A stretch of DNA of 34,175 nt from Ezakiella sp. (GTDB lineage Bacteria > Bacillota > Clostridia > Tissierellales > Peptoniphilaceae), in the NCBI GenBank assembly GCA_022766605.1, contig JALEOH010000038.1:1-34175 (forward strand), in the 5' to 3' direction. A program made the translations under genes and the position numbers. This document shows positions 7,661 through 18,173 of the stretch, piece by piece (position 1 is the first letter of the stretch; each line of letters begins with the position of its first letter). The notes beneath the pieces are model-generated. The model was given only the letters and a program-made list of their open reading frames with translations. It ran no database searches and was not told where the DNA came from.

Positions 7661-8166
7661 AATATCATCCCCACTAATCCCATTATAAATATTATTAAAA
7701 TTGGATGGACTTTATTACTTATTATCAATGCCATAGAGGCAATGAATATTAAAATGGATTTTATATCTACAAATGTAGATGGAATTAATATCATTATTGC
7801 ACTTGCAATAAAACCCAATACTGCTGGGCGCAATCCTCGAAATATCCTTTCTTTTAGTTCTGATTTTTCATATTTGGATAAAAGCGTCATCATTATAATA
7901 AGCACTATTAAAGATGGAAGAGTTACTGCTATGGTGCTAATAATGGATCCTATTATGCCTGCCTTTTCATTTCCTATAAAGGTAGCGGCATTTACTGCAA
8001 AACTTCCCGGCGTCATTTCACTTAAGCTTATAATATCATAAAATTTTTCTTCTGTTATTATTCCACTTGCTATAAATTCCTTTTGAAATAGTGGAAGCAT
8101 TGCATATCCTCCACCAAAACTAAAAAGTCCTATCTTAAAAAATTTTTCAAATAATATTAGTATCAT
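7657..8166 (-). CDS. chrA: chromate transporter family protein, first half-size subunit
   Basis: A 169-residue CHR-family half transporter, homologous to the next gene (matching FSFGGGYAMLPLFQKEF, SLSEMTPGSFAVNAATFIG, VHPILIIFIMGL). It is the first gene of the leftward pair. The ATG is at 8166; the ribosome site is weak, with GGGAG lying about 15 bases upstream. In many Firmicutes rpmH and rnpA lie divergent to dnaA; here this pair occupies that position. It should act in the cytoplasmic membrane as a heterodimer with the following subunit. Confidence 0.85.
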   Translation of the reverse strand: MILILFEKFFKIGLFSFGGGYAMLPLFQKEFIASGIITEEKFYDIISLSEMTPGSFAVNAATFIGNEKAGIIGSIISTIAVTLPSLIVLIIMMTLLSKYEKSELKERIFRGLRPAVLGFIASAIMILIPSTFVDIKSILIFIASMALIISNKVHPILIIFIMGLVGMIL

Positions 8167-8191
8167 CTCAATTATATATCACTCCCTTTTT

Positions 8192-8220
8192 ATTATATCT
8201 TTTTTTTAAACTATTTTCAA
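8192..8220 (-). promoter_or_regulatory. promoter of chromate transporter pair
   Basis: On the minus strand: TTGAAA (8220-8215), 17 bases, TATAAT (8197-8192). It is back-to-back with the dnaA promoter and about 26 bases upstream of the first ChrA ATG. Confidence 0.65.
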
Positions 8221-8252
8221 TTAAATAGTCAAAAATCCATTACCTGAAAAAT

Positions 8253-8281
8253 TTGAAAAAAAAAGTCGATTATGGTATAAT
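8253..8281 (+). promoter_or_regulatory. dnaA promoter
   Basis: TTGAAA (8253-8258), 17 bases, perfect TATAAT (8276-8281). A consensus DnaA box starts 4 bases after the -10 element and so covers the predicted transcription start. This points to DnaA repressing its own gene, as in other bacteria. Confidence 0.7.
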
Positions 8282-8284
8282 AAC

Positions 8285-8540
8285 TGTGGATAATTATATC
8301 AAATAAAGCTTTATTTTCTTTTTTAATGTGATTAAAAAGATTGCTACTTAAAAAATCTGTGGAATATTATGAGTTTTCCACAAGGCTTTTAAACATTGTT
8401 GATAATAAGCTATTAAAACTTTCAACAAGGATATTTTACCCATTTTAATAATCACATTTTAAGAGTGTTTTTTATAGATAATTAACAGCTGTTGAAAATA
8501 ATTTCTACATGTATAAAAAGTTTTCCACAGTTGTGGATAA
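8285..8540. other. oriC, upstream DnaA-box cluster
   Basis: Seven DnaA-box-like 9-mers lie in 256 bp ahead of dnaA. Two are perfect TGTGGATAA (8285-8293 and 8532-8540). One-mismatch forms are TTTTCCACA (8374-8382 and 8521-8529) and TGTTGATAA (8397-8405). Weaker ones are 8358-8366 and 8490-8498. The boxes at 8521 and 8532 form an inverted pair immediately before the dnaA ribosome site. Together with dnaA and dnaN this marks the replication origin. The 385-bp stretch 8167-8551 holds no gene other than these sites and the two divergent promoters. Confidence 0.85.
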
Positions 8541-8551
8541 TTGGAGGAAGA

Positions 8552-9919
8552 GTGGACTATATAGAAATATGGAAAGCTGCATTAGACAAGATAAAATCTC
8601 TTTATTTTCTAAGCAGTGGTAATTATGCAACTTTAATAGAAGTCTTAAAGCCTATTGGCATTAAAGATAATAAATTAATATTGATGGCTCCCAATCGCTT
8701 TACTATAAATATTATAAATGTCAAGGTCTTAGATCATATTGAAAATGCTGTAAACTCGGCCGAAGCTGGACTTGGAGTTCTTATAATTGGTCCTGATGAA
8801 GAGGAACATTATAAAAAATTGCTTGGCGTTTCAGTTGTTAGACAAATGCCTATCGACTTTATAAAACCCAATCTCGACCCTCGCTATACTTTTGAAAATT
8901 TTATTACGGGCGACTCCAATTCCTTTGCTCATGCAACCGCTTGGGCCATTAGCCAAAGCCCTGGCACTGTCTTTAATCCATTTTTTATATATGGCAAAAG
9001 TGGCCTTGGTAAAACTCACCTTATGCAGGCGATTGGCCATGAGGTTATAAAGAGATTTCCAGAAAAAAAAGTAACTTATGTTAGCAGCGAGCGCTTTACT
9101 AATGAATTAATAGCTAGCATTAGAAATAGTCGCGACTCCAATCGCAATGAGGAATTTAAGGAAACTTATCGCAATCTCGATTTACTCATGATAGATGATG
9201 TTCAATTTTTTCAAAGAAAAGAGGTCGTTCAGGAGGAGTTCTTTCATACATTTAATGCACTAAAAAATCGTGGAGCTCAAATAGTCATGGCATCTGATCG
9301 CCTTCCTAAGGAGATTGAAATGGTTCAAGAAAGACTTATCAATCGATTTGAATCGGGGATTGTAGCAGATATTACCATGCCTAACTTGGAGACGAAAGTC
9401 GCCATACTTCAAAAAAAGGCTGAGTTTAATAAATTCGATATTCCAAGTGAAATTATCTGGTATATTGCTGAGTCAGTTACTACAAGTATAAGAGAACTCG
9501 AGGGAGCTTTGACTCGAACTGTTGCAAAGAGCTTGATGCTTGATAAGAAATCCATTAGCTTAATTCAATGGGAAAATATTGCAAGTCAAGTTCTAAATGA
9601 AATGAAGATGGATGCTATTAAAAATACTACTATTTCAGTTGAGGAAGTCATTGAAAAAGTTGCCGATAGCTTTAATTTAAGCTATGATGATATAGTGGGA
9701 AGCTCTCGTGAATCTAAGATTTCCCTTGCAAGGCATGTTGCTATGTATATTACAAGGCAACTTACCAATGTCAGTTATCCAACAATTGGATCTGCCTTTG
9801 GACGAGATCACTCCTCGGTCATATATGCATGTGATAAAATAAAAAAATCCACAGCCAAGGATCTCAATCTAAAGCGCAAGATACAAATGCTCACAAGAGA
9901 AATAAAAAATTCTCATTAA
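8552..9919 (+). CDS. dnaA: chromosomal replication initiator DnaA
   Basis: DnaA of 455 residues. It binds DnaA boxes at the origin, opens the duplex and recruits the helicase. Domain I starts YIEIWKAALDKIK. The AAA+ domain has Walker A GKSGLGKT (148-155) and Walker B LLMIDD (~211-216). Domain IV has the DNA-binding signature GSAFGRDHSSVIYAC (~413-427). I place the start at GTG 8552 because GGAGG at 8543-8547 precedes it and family members begin only a few residues before the I-W pair. A longer frame back to TTG 8492 would read through the DnaA boxes and is not credible. Spacing to the GTG is short (4 bases), which may keep translation modest. It is flanked by origin elements on both sides. 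Confidence 0.97.
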   Translation: MDYIEIWKAALDKIKSLYFLSSGNYATLIEVLKPIGIKDNKLILMAPNRFTINIINVKVLDHIENAVNSAEAGLGVLIIGPDEEEHYKKLLGVSVVRQMPIDFIKPNLDPRYTFENFITGDSNSFAHATAWAISQSPGTVFNPFFIYGKSGLGKTHLMQAIGHEVIKRFPEKKVTYVSSERFTNELIASIRNSRDSNRNEEFKETYRNLDLLMIDDVQFFQRKEVVQEEFFHTFNALKNRGAQIVMASDRLPKEIEMVQERLINRFESGIVADITMPNLETKVAILQKKAEFNKFDIPSEIIWYIAESVTTSIRELEGALTRTVAKSLMLDKKSISLIQWENIASQVLNEMKMDAIKNTTISVEEVIEKVADSFNLSYDDIVGSSRESKISLARHVAMYITRQLTNVSYPTIGSAFGRDHSSVIYACDKIKKSTAKDLNLKRKIQMLTREIKNSH

Positions 9920-9943
9920 CAACTTTTCACAAAATATATTTTT

Positions 9944-10030
9944 TTATCAACAGGTAGTTTGTTTATATAAAGCCAATTGGGGAGGTTTTCCACAGTTTAA
10001 ACAGCCCCTACTACTATTACTATTCTACTA
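9944..10030 (+). other. oriC, basal unwinding element (DnaA boxes, GC patch, DnaA-trio-like repeats)
   Basis: In the 150-bp gap between dnaA and dnaN come, in order: TTATCAACA (9944-9952), TTTTCCACA (9986-9994), a GC-rich patch ACAGCCCC (10001-10008), then a run of three-base steps of TAC/TAT type (10009-10030). This is the same order as the basal unwinding system described for B. subtilis, where boxes and a GC clamp load DnaA onto the DnaA-trio single strand. It marks the likely melting site. The upstream cluster and this element make the origin bipartite around dnaA. Confidence 0.75.
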
Positions 10031-10069
10031 AATAAGAATAAGCGAAATAAAATTTAAAAAGGAGGCATT

Positions 10070-11167
10070 ATGCATTTTAAAATTAGAGTAGGCGATTTTA
10101 TCGAAGCAATTCGTATCGCACAAAGAGGAGTCAATAAAGCATCTCAATCGACCTTGCTCGAGGGGATATTATTCGATGCTAAGGAAAATTCAATAACTCT
10201 TTATACTACAGATCTTAAGATTTCATTAAAGACAAGTGTAGAGTGCGAAGTTTTAAAAGAAGGAAGATATGTCTTAAATTCTAATATGATATCCGATATT
10301 GTCTCCAAGTTAAAGTCGGACGATATATTGGATTTAGAGGTTGGAGAAGATAAGAATGCTAGAGTTAGAAGTGGAAGGACAAGAATCAATTTTGTAGCAC
10401 TAGAGGCATCGGACTTTCCCGATTTTCCAGAAATATCCGAGGATTTTAATGTCGATTTAAAAGGAAGTGTCTTAAAGGAATTGATTTCAAAGACTAGAGT
10501 AAGTGTAAGTCAAGATGAAAATAGACTAATCTATACCGGAGTTAAATTTTCCTTGGGTCTTGGCGAGATTACTGCGGTAAGCCTTGATGGATATAGAGTT
10601 TCAGTTGTAAATAAAGAGATCTCTAGTAATATAAGAGAGAGCTTTATAATTCCTTCAAATGCATTAAATGAAGTGGAGAAATTGATAAAAGACGATGAGG
10701 ATATAAAGATAGTAAAGGGCAAAAATCATGCTATGATATATTTTTCTAATTCTATTTTATATACTAGATTATTTGAAGGGGATTTCTTTAACTATGAAAC
10801 TTTGATTTCAAAAGAGAGTAAGACTGAGGTTATAGTATTAAAAGATGAATTTAAAAATTGTCTTGATAGATCTATGATAGTTGCAAAGACCAATCTAAAT
10901 ATGGTAAAACTAGATATTAAAGAAGATAATATGAATATTAAAAGTCAAGGCAATCTTGGAGAGACAAGTGATGATATAGATATTTCCAAAAAGGGAGAGG
11001 ATCTTGTAATAGGATTTAACCCAAGATATCTTAAAGAAGGAGTAAGCCTATTTAGTGACGATAAAATAAGGCTTGCCTTTAGTGATGATGCAAGTCCTGT
11101 TACCATTTATCCAACTGTTGAGGAAGGGCTTATATATATATTGCTACCTGTGAGGTTGTCTAAATGA
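10070..11167 (+). CDS. dnaN: DNA polymerase III beta subunit (sliding clamp)
   Basis: A 365-residue sliding clamp, the normal length, that tethers polymerase III to DNA. The N-terminus MHFKIRVGDFIEAIRIAQRG, the central VSLDGYRVSVVNKEI and the C-terminal tail YILLPVRLSK (family pattern ending L-P-V/M-R) identify it. A strong AAGGAGG site precedes ATG 10070. It follows the unwinding element and overlaps yaaA by 4 bases (ATGA), so translation is coupled. No promoter was identified with confidence between dnaA and dnaN, although the AT-rich stretch could hold one. Confidence 0.97.
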   Translation: MHFKIRVGDFIEAIRIAQRGVNKASQSTLLEGILFDAKENSITLYTTDLKISLKTSVECEVLKEGRYVLNSNMISDIVSKLKSDDILDLEVGEDKNARVRSGRTRINFVALEASDFPDFPEISEDFNVDLKGSVLKELISKTRVSVSQDENRLIYTGVKFSLGLGEITAVSLDGYRVSVVNKEISSNIRESFIIPSNALNEVEKLIKDDEDIKIVKGKNHAMIYFSNSILYTRLFEGDFFNYETLISKESKTEVIVLKDEFKNCLDRSMIVAKTNLNMVKLDIKEDNMNIKSQGNLGETSDDIDISKKGEDLVIGFNPRYLKEGVSLFSDDKIRLAFSDDASPVTIYPTVEEGLIYILLPVRLSK

Positions 11168-11369
11168 TTTTAGAAGTTAGAGAAAATACAGAGCTAAAAA
11201 ATGTTTTAAAGCTTGCAAGTCTAGTTGAAAGCGGAGGAGTTTCCAAGCATCTAATAAAAGATGGCGAGGTAAAGTTAAATGGAATAGTTGAAACCAGGGT
11301 CTCAAAAAAAGTAGAAGATGGCGATATAGTTGAATATAGTGGAGAAATTGTCGAGATAAAGATCATTTA

Positions 11370-11370
<1 letters not shown>
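11164..11370 (+). CDS. yaaA: S4-domain RNA-binding protein YaaA/RlbA family
   Basis: A 68-residue protein made of one S4 RNA-binding domain (LASLVESGGVSKHLIKDGEVKLNG, given here in outline: G-G-x-S/A-K then G-x-V-x-L/V-N-G). It is the conserved small gene between dnaN and recF in Firmicutes. The B. subtilis homologue is linked to ribosome assembly; the role here is inferred from family and position. It overlaps dnaN by ATGA and recF by TAATG. Confidence 0.93.
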
Positions 11371-14334
<2,964 letters not shown>

Positions 14335-14342
14335 GTGGTTAA

Positions 14343-16754
14343 ATGGAAAATATTATTGATGTAAAAGTTGAAAAGGAGATGCAAAAAAGCTATCTCGACT
14401 ATTCGATGTCGGTTATAGTAAGTCGTGCACTTCCAGATGTTAGAGATGGTCTAAAGCCAGTCCATAGAAGAATACTCTTCTCGATGGAGGACCTTGGCAA
14501 TACCGCCGATAAGCCCTATAGAAAATCCGCTCGTATAGTAGGGGATGTACTTGGTAAATACCACCCTCACTCAGATACAGCAGTATATGATGCAATGGTA
14601 AGGCTTGCTCAAGATTTTAATACCAGATATCTACTAGTAGATGGGCATGGTAACTTTGGCTCGGTCGATGGAGATGGAGCAGCTGCTATGCGTTACACTG
14701 AGGTTAGGATGGCAAAGCTCACAGAGGAGATGATAAGGGATATCGACAAGGAGACTATCGATTGGATGCCCAACTTCGATGAGAGTTTAAAAGAGCCAAC
14801 AGTTCTTCCTGCAAGATTTCCAAATCTACTTGTAAATGGATCGGCTGGTATTGCAGTTGGTATGGCAACCAATATGCCGCCACACAATTTAACCGAAGTT
14901 GTAAATGGACTCTTTAAATTGATGGATGACCCCGAATGTACTAATAAAGATTTAAATAAGATTATAAAAGGGCCAGACTTCCCAACAGGCGCCATGATAC
15001 TTGGCACTGGTGGAATTAAAAAGGCATATGACACGGGAAGAGGACTTATCACTTTGCGCGCAAAGGCAGAGATAGAGACCACCTCAAAGGGTAGAAACAA
15101 TATAATAGTTCGCGAGATTCCCTATCAAGTAAATAAGTCAAAGTTAATTGAAAAGATTCACGAGCTAGCTAAGAATAAGGATATAGATGGCATAACTGGC
15201 GTTCGCGATGAATCGGATCGCGAGGGCATGAGAATAGCGATAGAGCTAAGAAGGGATGCCAATCCAAAGGTTATATTAAATCAACTCTATAAGAGAACTC
15301 AGATGCAAACGACCTTTGGGGTAATAAACTTGGCGCTTGTAAATGGCGAGCCAAAGGTCCTTAGTTTAAAAGAGCTTTTGTATTACTATTTGGAGCATCA
15401 AAAGGAAGTTGTAACAAGGCGTACGAGATTTGACCTTGCAAAGGCTGAAGCAAGAGCTCATATAGTCGAAGGTCTCTTAATTGCACTTGATCATATCGAT
15501 CGAATGATAAAGCTAATTCGCTCGTCCAAGGACGATGCTGAGGCAAGAAGCCGCATGATAAGCGAGTTTGGATTAACTGAAATTCAAGCAAATGCAATTC
15601 TTGCAATGCAATTAAGACGTCTAACCGGACTTGAAAAAGACAAGTTAGATGCTGAATATAAGGATTTAATCATGAGGATAGCTCGTTTTAAAGAGATACT
15701 TGCAAACGAAAAACTGCTCTTAAATATAATAAAAGAAGAGCTAACGGAAATCCGCGACAAATATGGAGACGAGAGAAGAACTGAAATAGTATTGGATGAA
15801 GGAGAAATCGATATAGAAAGCTTGATAGCAGATGAACCGGTGGTAATTACAATAACTGATCGCGGCTATATAAAAAGGGTAAGTGAGAGCACTTATAAAA
15901 CTCAAAGACGTGGAGGTAAGGGAGTAAAGGGCATGACCACTGGAAAAGAGGACGAGCCAAACGATATCTATACTCTAACCACACATGATAGAGTGCTATT
16001 TTTCACCGATAAGGGTAAGGTCTTTAACTTGCGTGCATTTGAAATACCAGAGGCAGGTAGAACTGCAAAGGGCACTGCAATAGTTAATCTATTAAATATA
16101 TCGGGCGATGAAAAGATATCTGTAATTCTTCCAATCAAGAAAAATGAAACTCTTGATAAGCTCGTATTGGTAACTAAAAAGGGCATAATAAAGAAAACAG
16201 ATGTGGATAATTTTGAAAATATAAGAAGCTCCGGTATAGTTGCCATAACACTTGATGAGGGGGATGAACTAATTTCAGCTTTTCTGTCCAAGGATGATGA
16301 GGAGATAATTACAACCACAAGGCAAGGCAAGGCCATTAGAATAAATATCAGCGAGATGAGAAGCATTGGAAGAGTTGCTCGCGGAGTTAAGTTAATTAAA
16401 CTAAAGCCAGAAGATGAAGTAGTAAGTTCCGATCCTGTAAGGCAGGGAGCAAAGCTCTTATCTATTAGTGAAAATGGCTATGGAAAGATGACAGATATTA
16501 GCGAATATGGTGTACAAGGTCGTGGAGGCAGTGGACTTATCACTTATAAGATCACAAAGAAGACTGGAGATTTAGTAAGAAGCATTGTCATGTATGAGCC
16601 AAAGGACTTGCTCTTGATATCAAGCTCTGGAATAATAATTAGAATTCCATCCGAAGAGATAAGACTAGCAGGACGCGTGACCTCGGGAGTGAAATTAATG
16701 GATTTAGACGACGATAAGATAATTTCTGCAATTGCAGTTGATGGCGACGAATAG
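14343..16754 (+). CDS. gyrA: DNA gyrase subunit A
   Basis: The DNA-cleaving subunit of gyrase, 803 residues. The catalytic Tyr is Tyr118 in AAAMRYTEVRMA. The canonical GyrA-box QRRGGKG (~521) lies at the start of the C-terminal beta-pinwheel, which separates it from topoisomerase IV ParC. The quinolone-determining stretch reads KYHPHSDTAVYD: Ser77 (codon 14571-14573) stands where most GyrA have Gly (E. coli 81), and Thr79 stands at E. coli Ser83. Asp83 (E. coli 87) is kept. It is followed by rsbV-like and sigma genes after only 8 bases. Confidence 0.97.
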   Translation: MENIIDVKVEKEMQKSYLDYSMSVIVSRALPDVRDGLKPVHRRILFSMEDLGNTADKPYRKSARIVGDVLGKYHPHSDTAVYDAMVRLAQDFNTRYLLVDGHGNFGSVDGDGAAAMRYTEVRMAKLTEEMIRDIDKETIDWMPNFDESLKEPTVLPARFPNLLVNGSAGIAVGMATNMPPHNLTEVVNGLFKLMDDPECTNKDLNKIIKGPDFPTGAMILGTGGIKKAYDTGRGLITLRAKAEIETTSKGRNNIIVREIPYQVNKSKLIEKIHELAKNKDIDGITGVRDESDREGMRIAIELRRDANPKVILNQLYKRTQMQTTFGVINLALVNGEPKVLSLKELLYYYLEHQKEVVTRRTRFDLAKAEARAHIVEGLLIALDHIDRMIKLIRSSKDDAEARSRMISEFGLTEIQANAILAMQLRRLTGLEKDKLDAEYKDLIMRIARFKEILANEKLLLNIIKEELTEIRDKYGDERRTEIVLDEGEIDIESLIADEPVVITITDRGYIKRVSESTYKTQRRGGKGVKGMTTGKEDEPNDIYTLTTHDRVLFFTDKGKVFNLRAFEIPEAGRTAKGTAIVNLLNISGDEKISVILPIKKNETLDKLVLVTKKGIIKKTDVDNFENIRSSGIVAITLDEGDELISAFLSKDDEEIITTTRQGKAIRINISEMRSIGRVARGVKLIKLKPEDEVVSSDPVRQGAKLLSISENGYGKMTDISEYGVQGRGGSGLITYKITKKTGDLVRSIVMYEPKDLLLISSSGIIIRIPSEEIRLAGRVTSGVKLMDLDDDKIISAIAVDGDE

Positions 16755-16762
16755 GAGACATT

Positions 16763-17047
16763 ATGGACAATAAAGACAACAGACTCTATTTAAAAGGCGA
16801 AATAGATATCTTCAACTCCCGTGAAACTCGAGAGGAGATTATGGATTTTTATTTCAAAAGACGTGATGATATTGTACTTGATTTTAAAGATGTCGATTTT
16901 ATCGACTCAACAGGACTTGGAATTTTAATTGCCGTTCGAAAGGAAGCTGAGAACGATGGCAATAAAGTAACAATTGAAAATGTCAACTCTAAAATAAAAA
17001 AGATATTTGTTATTACTGAGCTCGATCAAGTATTTGAGGTGAAGTAA
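16763..17047 (+). CDS. rsbV: STAS-domain anti-anti-sigma factor (RsbV/SpoIIAA type)
   Basis: A 94-residue single STAS domain: LYLKGEIDIFN at the start and DFIDSTGLGIL (residues 45-55) with Ser49 as the residue phosphorylated in this family. It should bind the anti-sigma factor when unphosphorylated and so free the sigma factor. It is the first gene of a compact three-gene partner-switch module with one-base overlaps, placed right behind gyrA. GGAG lies before the ATG. The symbol rsbV is by family analogy; SpoIIAA is the alternative. Confidence 0.88.
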   Translation: MDNKDNRLYLKGEIDIFNSRETREEIMDFYFKRRDDIVLDFKDVDFIDSTGLGILIAVRKEAENDGNKVTIENVNSKIKKIFVITELDQVFEVK

Positions 17048-17379
17048 TGGAGAAGATCAAGTTAAGTCTGCCTGCGATGGCAGAATATACTACGACATTA
17101 AGATTATTTGTATCAGGCGTGGCAACACGTCTAGGTCTTGATGTTGAGAGGATGGAGGATATCAAGCTAGTTGTTAGCGAGATGATGATAATGAGTATCA
17201 AAGACGAGATGGATTTATTTGAAATGTCCATAAAAGTCGAGGAGGATGCCCTTGTTATAAAAGCAGCCGTATCGAAAGATGCAAAAGACGATATGAGTAT
17301 TAAGATTATGGAGGCGCTCGCAGATGAAATCGATATAAAGGGAGAATCGATTCGTCTAAAGTTTATAAAGGAGAAATAA
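17047..17379 (+). CDS. degenerate anti-sigma factor of RsbW/SpoIIAB family lacking ATP-site motifs
   Basis: Its position between an RsbV-like and a SigB/F-like gene and its N-terminus (IKLSLPAMAEYTTTLRLF, then LGLDVERMEDIKLVVSE) identify the GHKL anti-sigma kinase family. It has 110 residues against about 145-160 in RsbW/SpoIIAB. The catalytic-base Glu45 is present, but the N-box Asn four residues on is Met49, and no D-x-G-x-G (G1) box, ATP lid or second Gly box can be found after it. ATP binding therefore looks lost. It may still bind the sigma factor or the STAS protein as a pseudokinase. Overlaps both neighbours by one base. Confidence 0.75.
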   Translation: MEKIKLSLPAMAEYTTTLRLFVSGVATRLGLDVERMEDIKLVVSEMMIMSIKDEMDLFEMSIKVEEDALVIKAAVSKDAKDDMSIKIMEALADEIDIKGESIRLKFIKEK

Positions 17380-18173
17380 TGGCAAGAAAGTCGATGACTA
17401 AAGAAGATAAAAAAGAAAAAAAAGAACGAGTACGCGCTCTCTTTGCCGAATTTGACAAGACTAAAGATCCCAAAATCCGCGACGAACTCATCAAGGAGCA
17501 TATGTATCTACCGGAAATTCTTGCAAAAAAATATACTGGCCGCGGCATAGAATATGATGATATATTTCAAATTGCCTGCATCGGTCTTATCTTGGCGGTC
17601 GATCGATATGATTTTAGTCGTGGATATGAATTTTCAAGCTATGCAACTCCGACTATTATTGGCGAAATCAAGCGCTACTTTAGGGACAAGGGTTGGACTA
17701 TTAAAGTTCCACGCCGTGTACAAGAGCTAAGCAAAAAGATAACCAATGCCAAGAACCAACTTATGCAAGAGCTAGGAGAAGTTCCAACCGCAAAGGAGAT
17801 AGCCGATCTTTTGGAGATAAGCGAGGAAGAGGTAATAGAGGTCATGGAGGCAAGCAAGGTCTATCAACCAGGTAGCCTTGATATTTCAATCGACTCGGGA
17901 GATGATGGCAACGAACTTTATTTGTCGGATATAATTGGAGACGAGGATCCAACCTATGATAGAGTTGAGAACTTGGACTTTATAAAGCGTGAGCTTGAAA
18001 AGTACAATGATATAGAAAGGACTATAGTAATCGAGCGATATATAAATCGCAAGACCCAAATTCAAATTGCAAAAGAGCTAAATATTAGCCAAATGACCGT
18101 CAGCCGCATAGAAAAGAGAGTAATAAGGGAAATTCAAAAGGACGCAAGGGAGCACATTGGTGTTTCAAAATAA
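17379..18173 (+). CDS. RNA polymerase sigma factor, SigB/SigF/SigG subfamily
   Basis: A 264-residue sigma-70 group 3 factor. Region 2 contains YDDIFQIACIGLILAVDRYD and the core-binding and -10 reading segment EFSSYATPTIIGEIKRYFRD. Region 3 starts VPRRVQELSKKI with the GEVPTAKEIADLL helix. Region 4 ends in the helix-turn-helix TQIQIAKELNISQMTVSRIEKR. The trio order anti-anti-sigma, anti-sigma, sigma matches both the sigB and spoIIA operons. No sporulation gene is visible, so a stress or cell-state role is a guess. The ATG overlaps the preceding stop by one base. The N-terminal 25 residues are strongly charged (K/E). Confidence 0.9.
   Translation: MARKSMTKEDKKEKKERVRALFAEFDKTKDPKIRDELIKEHMYLPEILAKKYTGRGIEYDDIFQIACIGLILAVDRYDFSRGYEFSSYATPTIIGEIKRYFRDKGWTIKVPRRVQELSKKITNAKNQLMQELGEVPTAKEIADLLEISEEEVIEVMEASKVYQPGSLDISIDSGDDGNELYLSDIIGDEDPTYDRVENLDFIKRELEKYNDIERTIVIERYINRKTQIQIAKELNISQMTVSRIEKRVIREIQKDAREHIGVSK

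Noticed and set aside
8492..8551. N-terminal extension of dnaA back to TTG 8492
   Set aside because: It would translate through three DnaA boxes and adds residues absent from the family; GGAGG before GTG 8552 marks the true start.
14693..15100. Minus-strand 135-residue frame inside gyrA
   Set aside because: It lies wholly within the conserved gyrA coding region, with no start signals and no recognisable domain.
17013..17501. Minus-strand 162-residue frame across the anti-sigma and sigma genes
   Set aside because: Serine/isoleucine-rich antisense shadow of three overlapping real genes.
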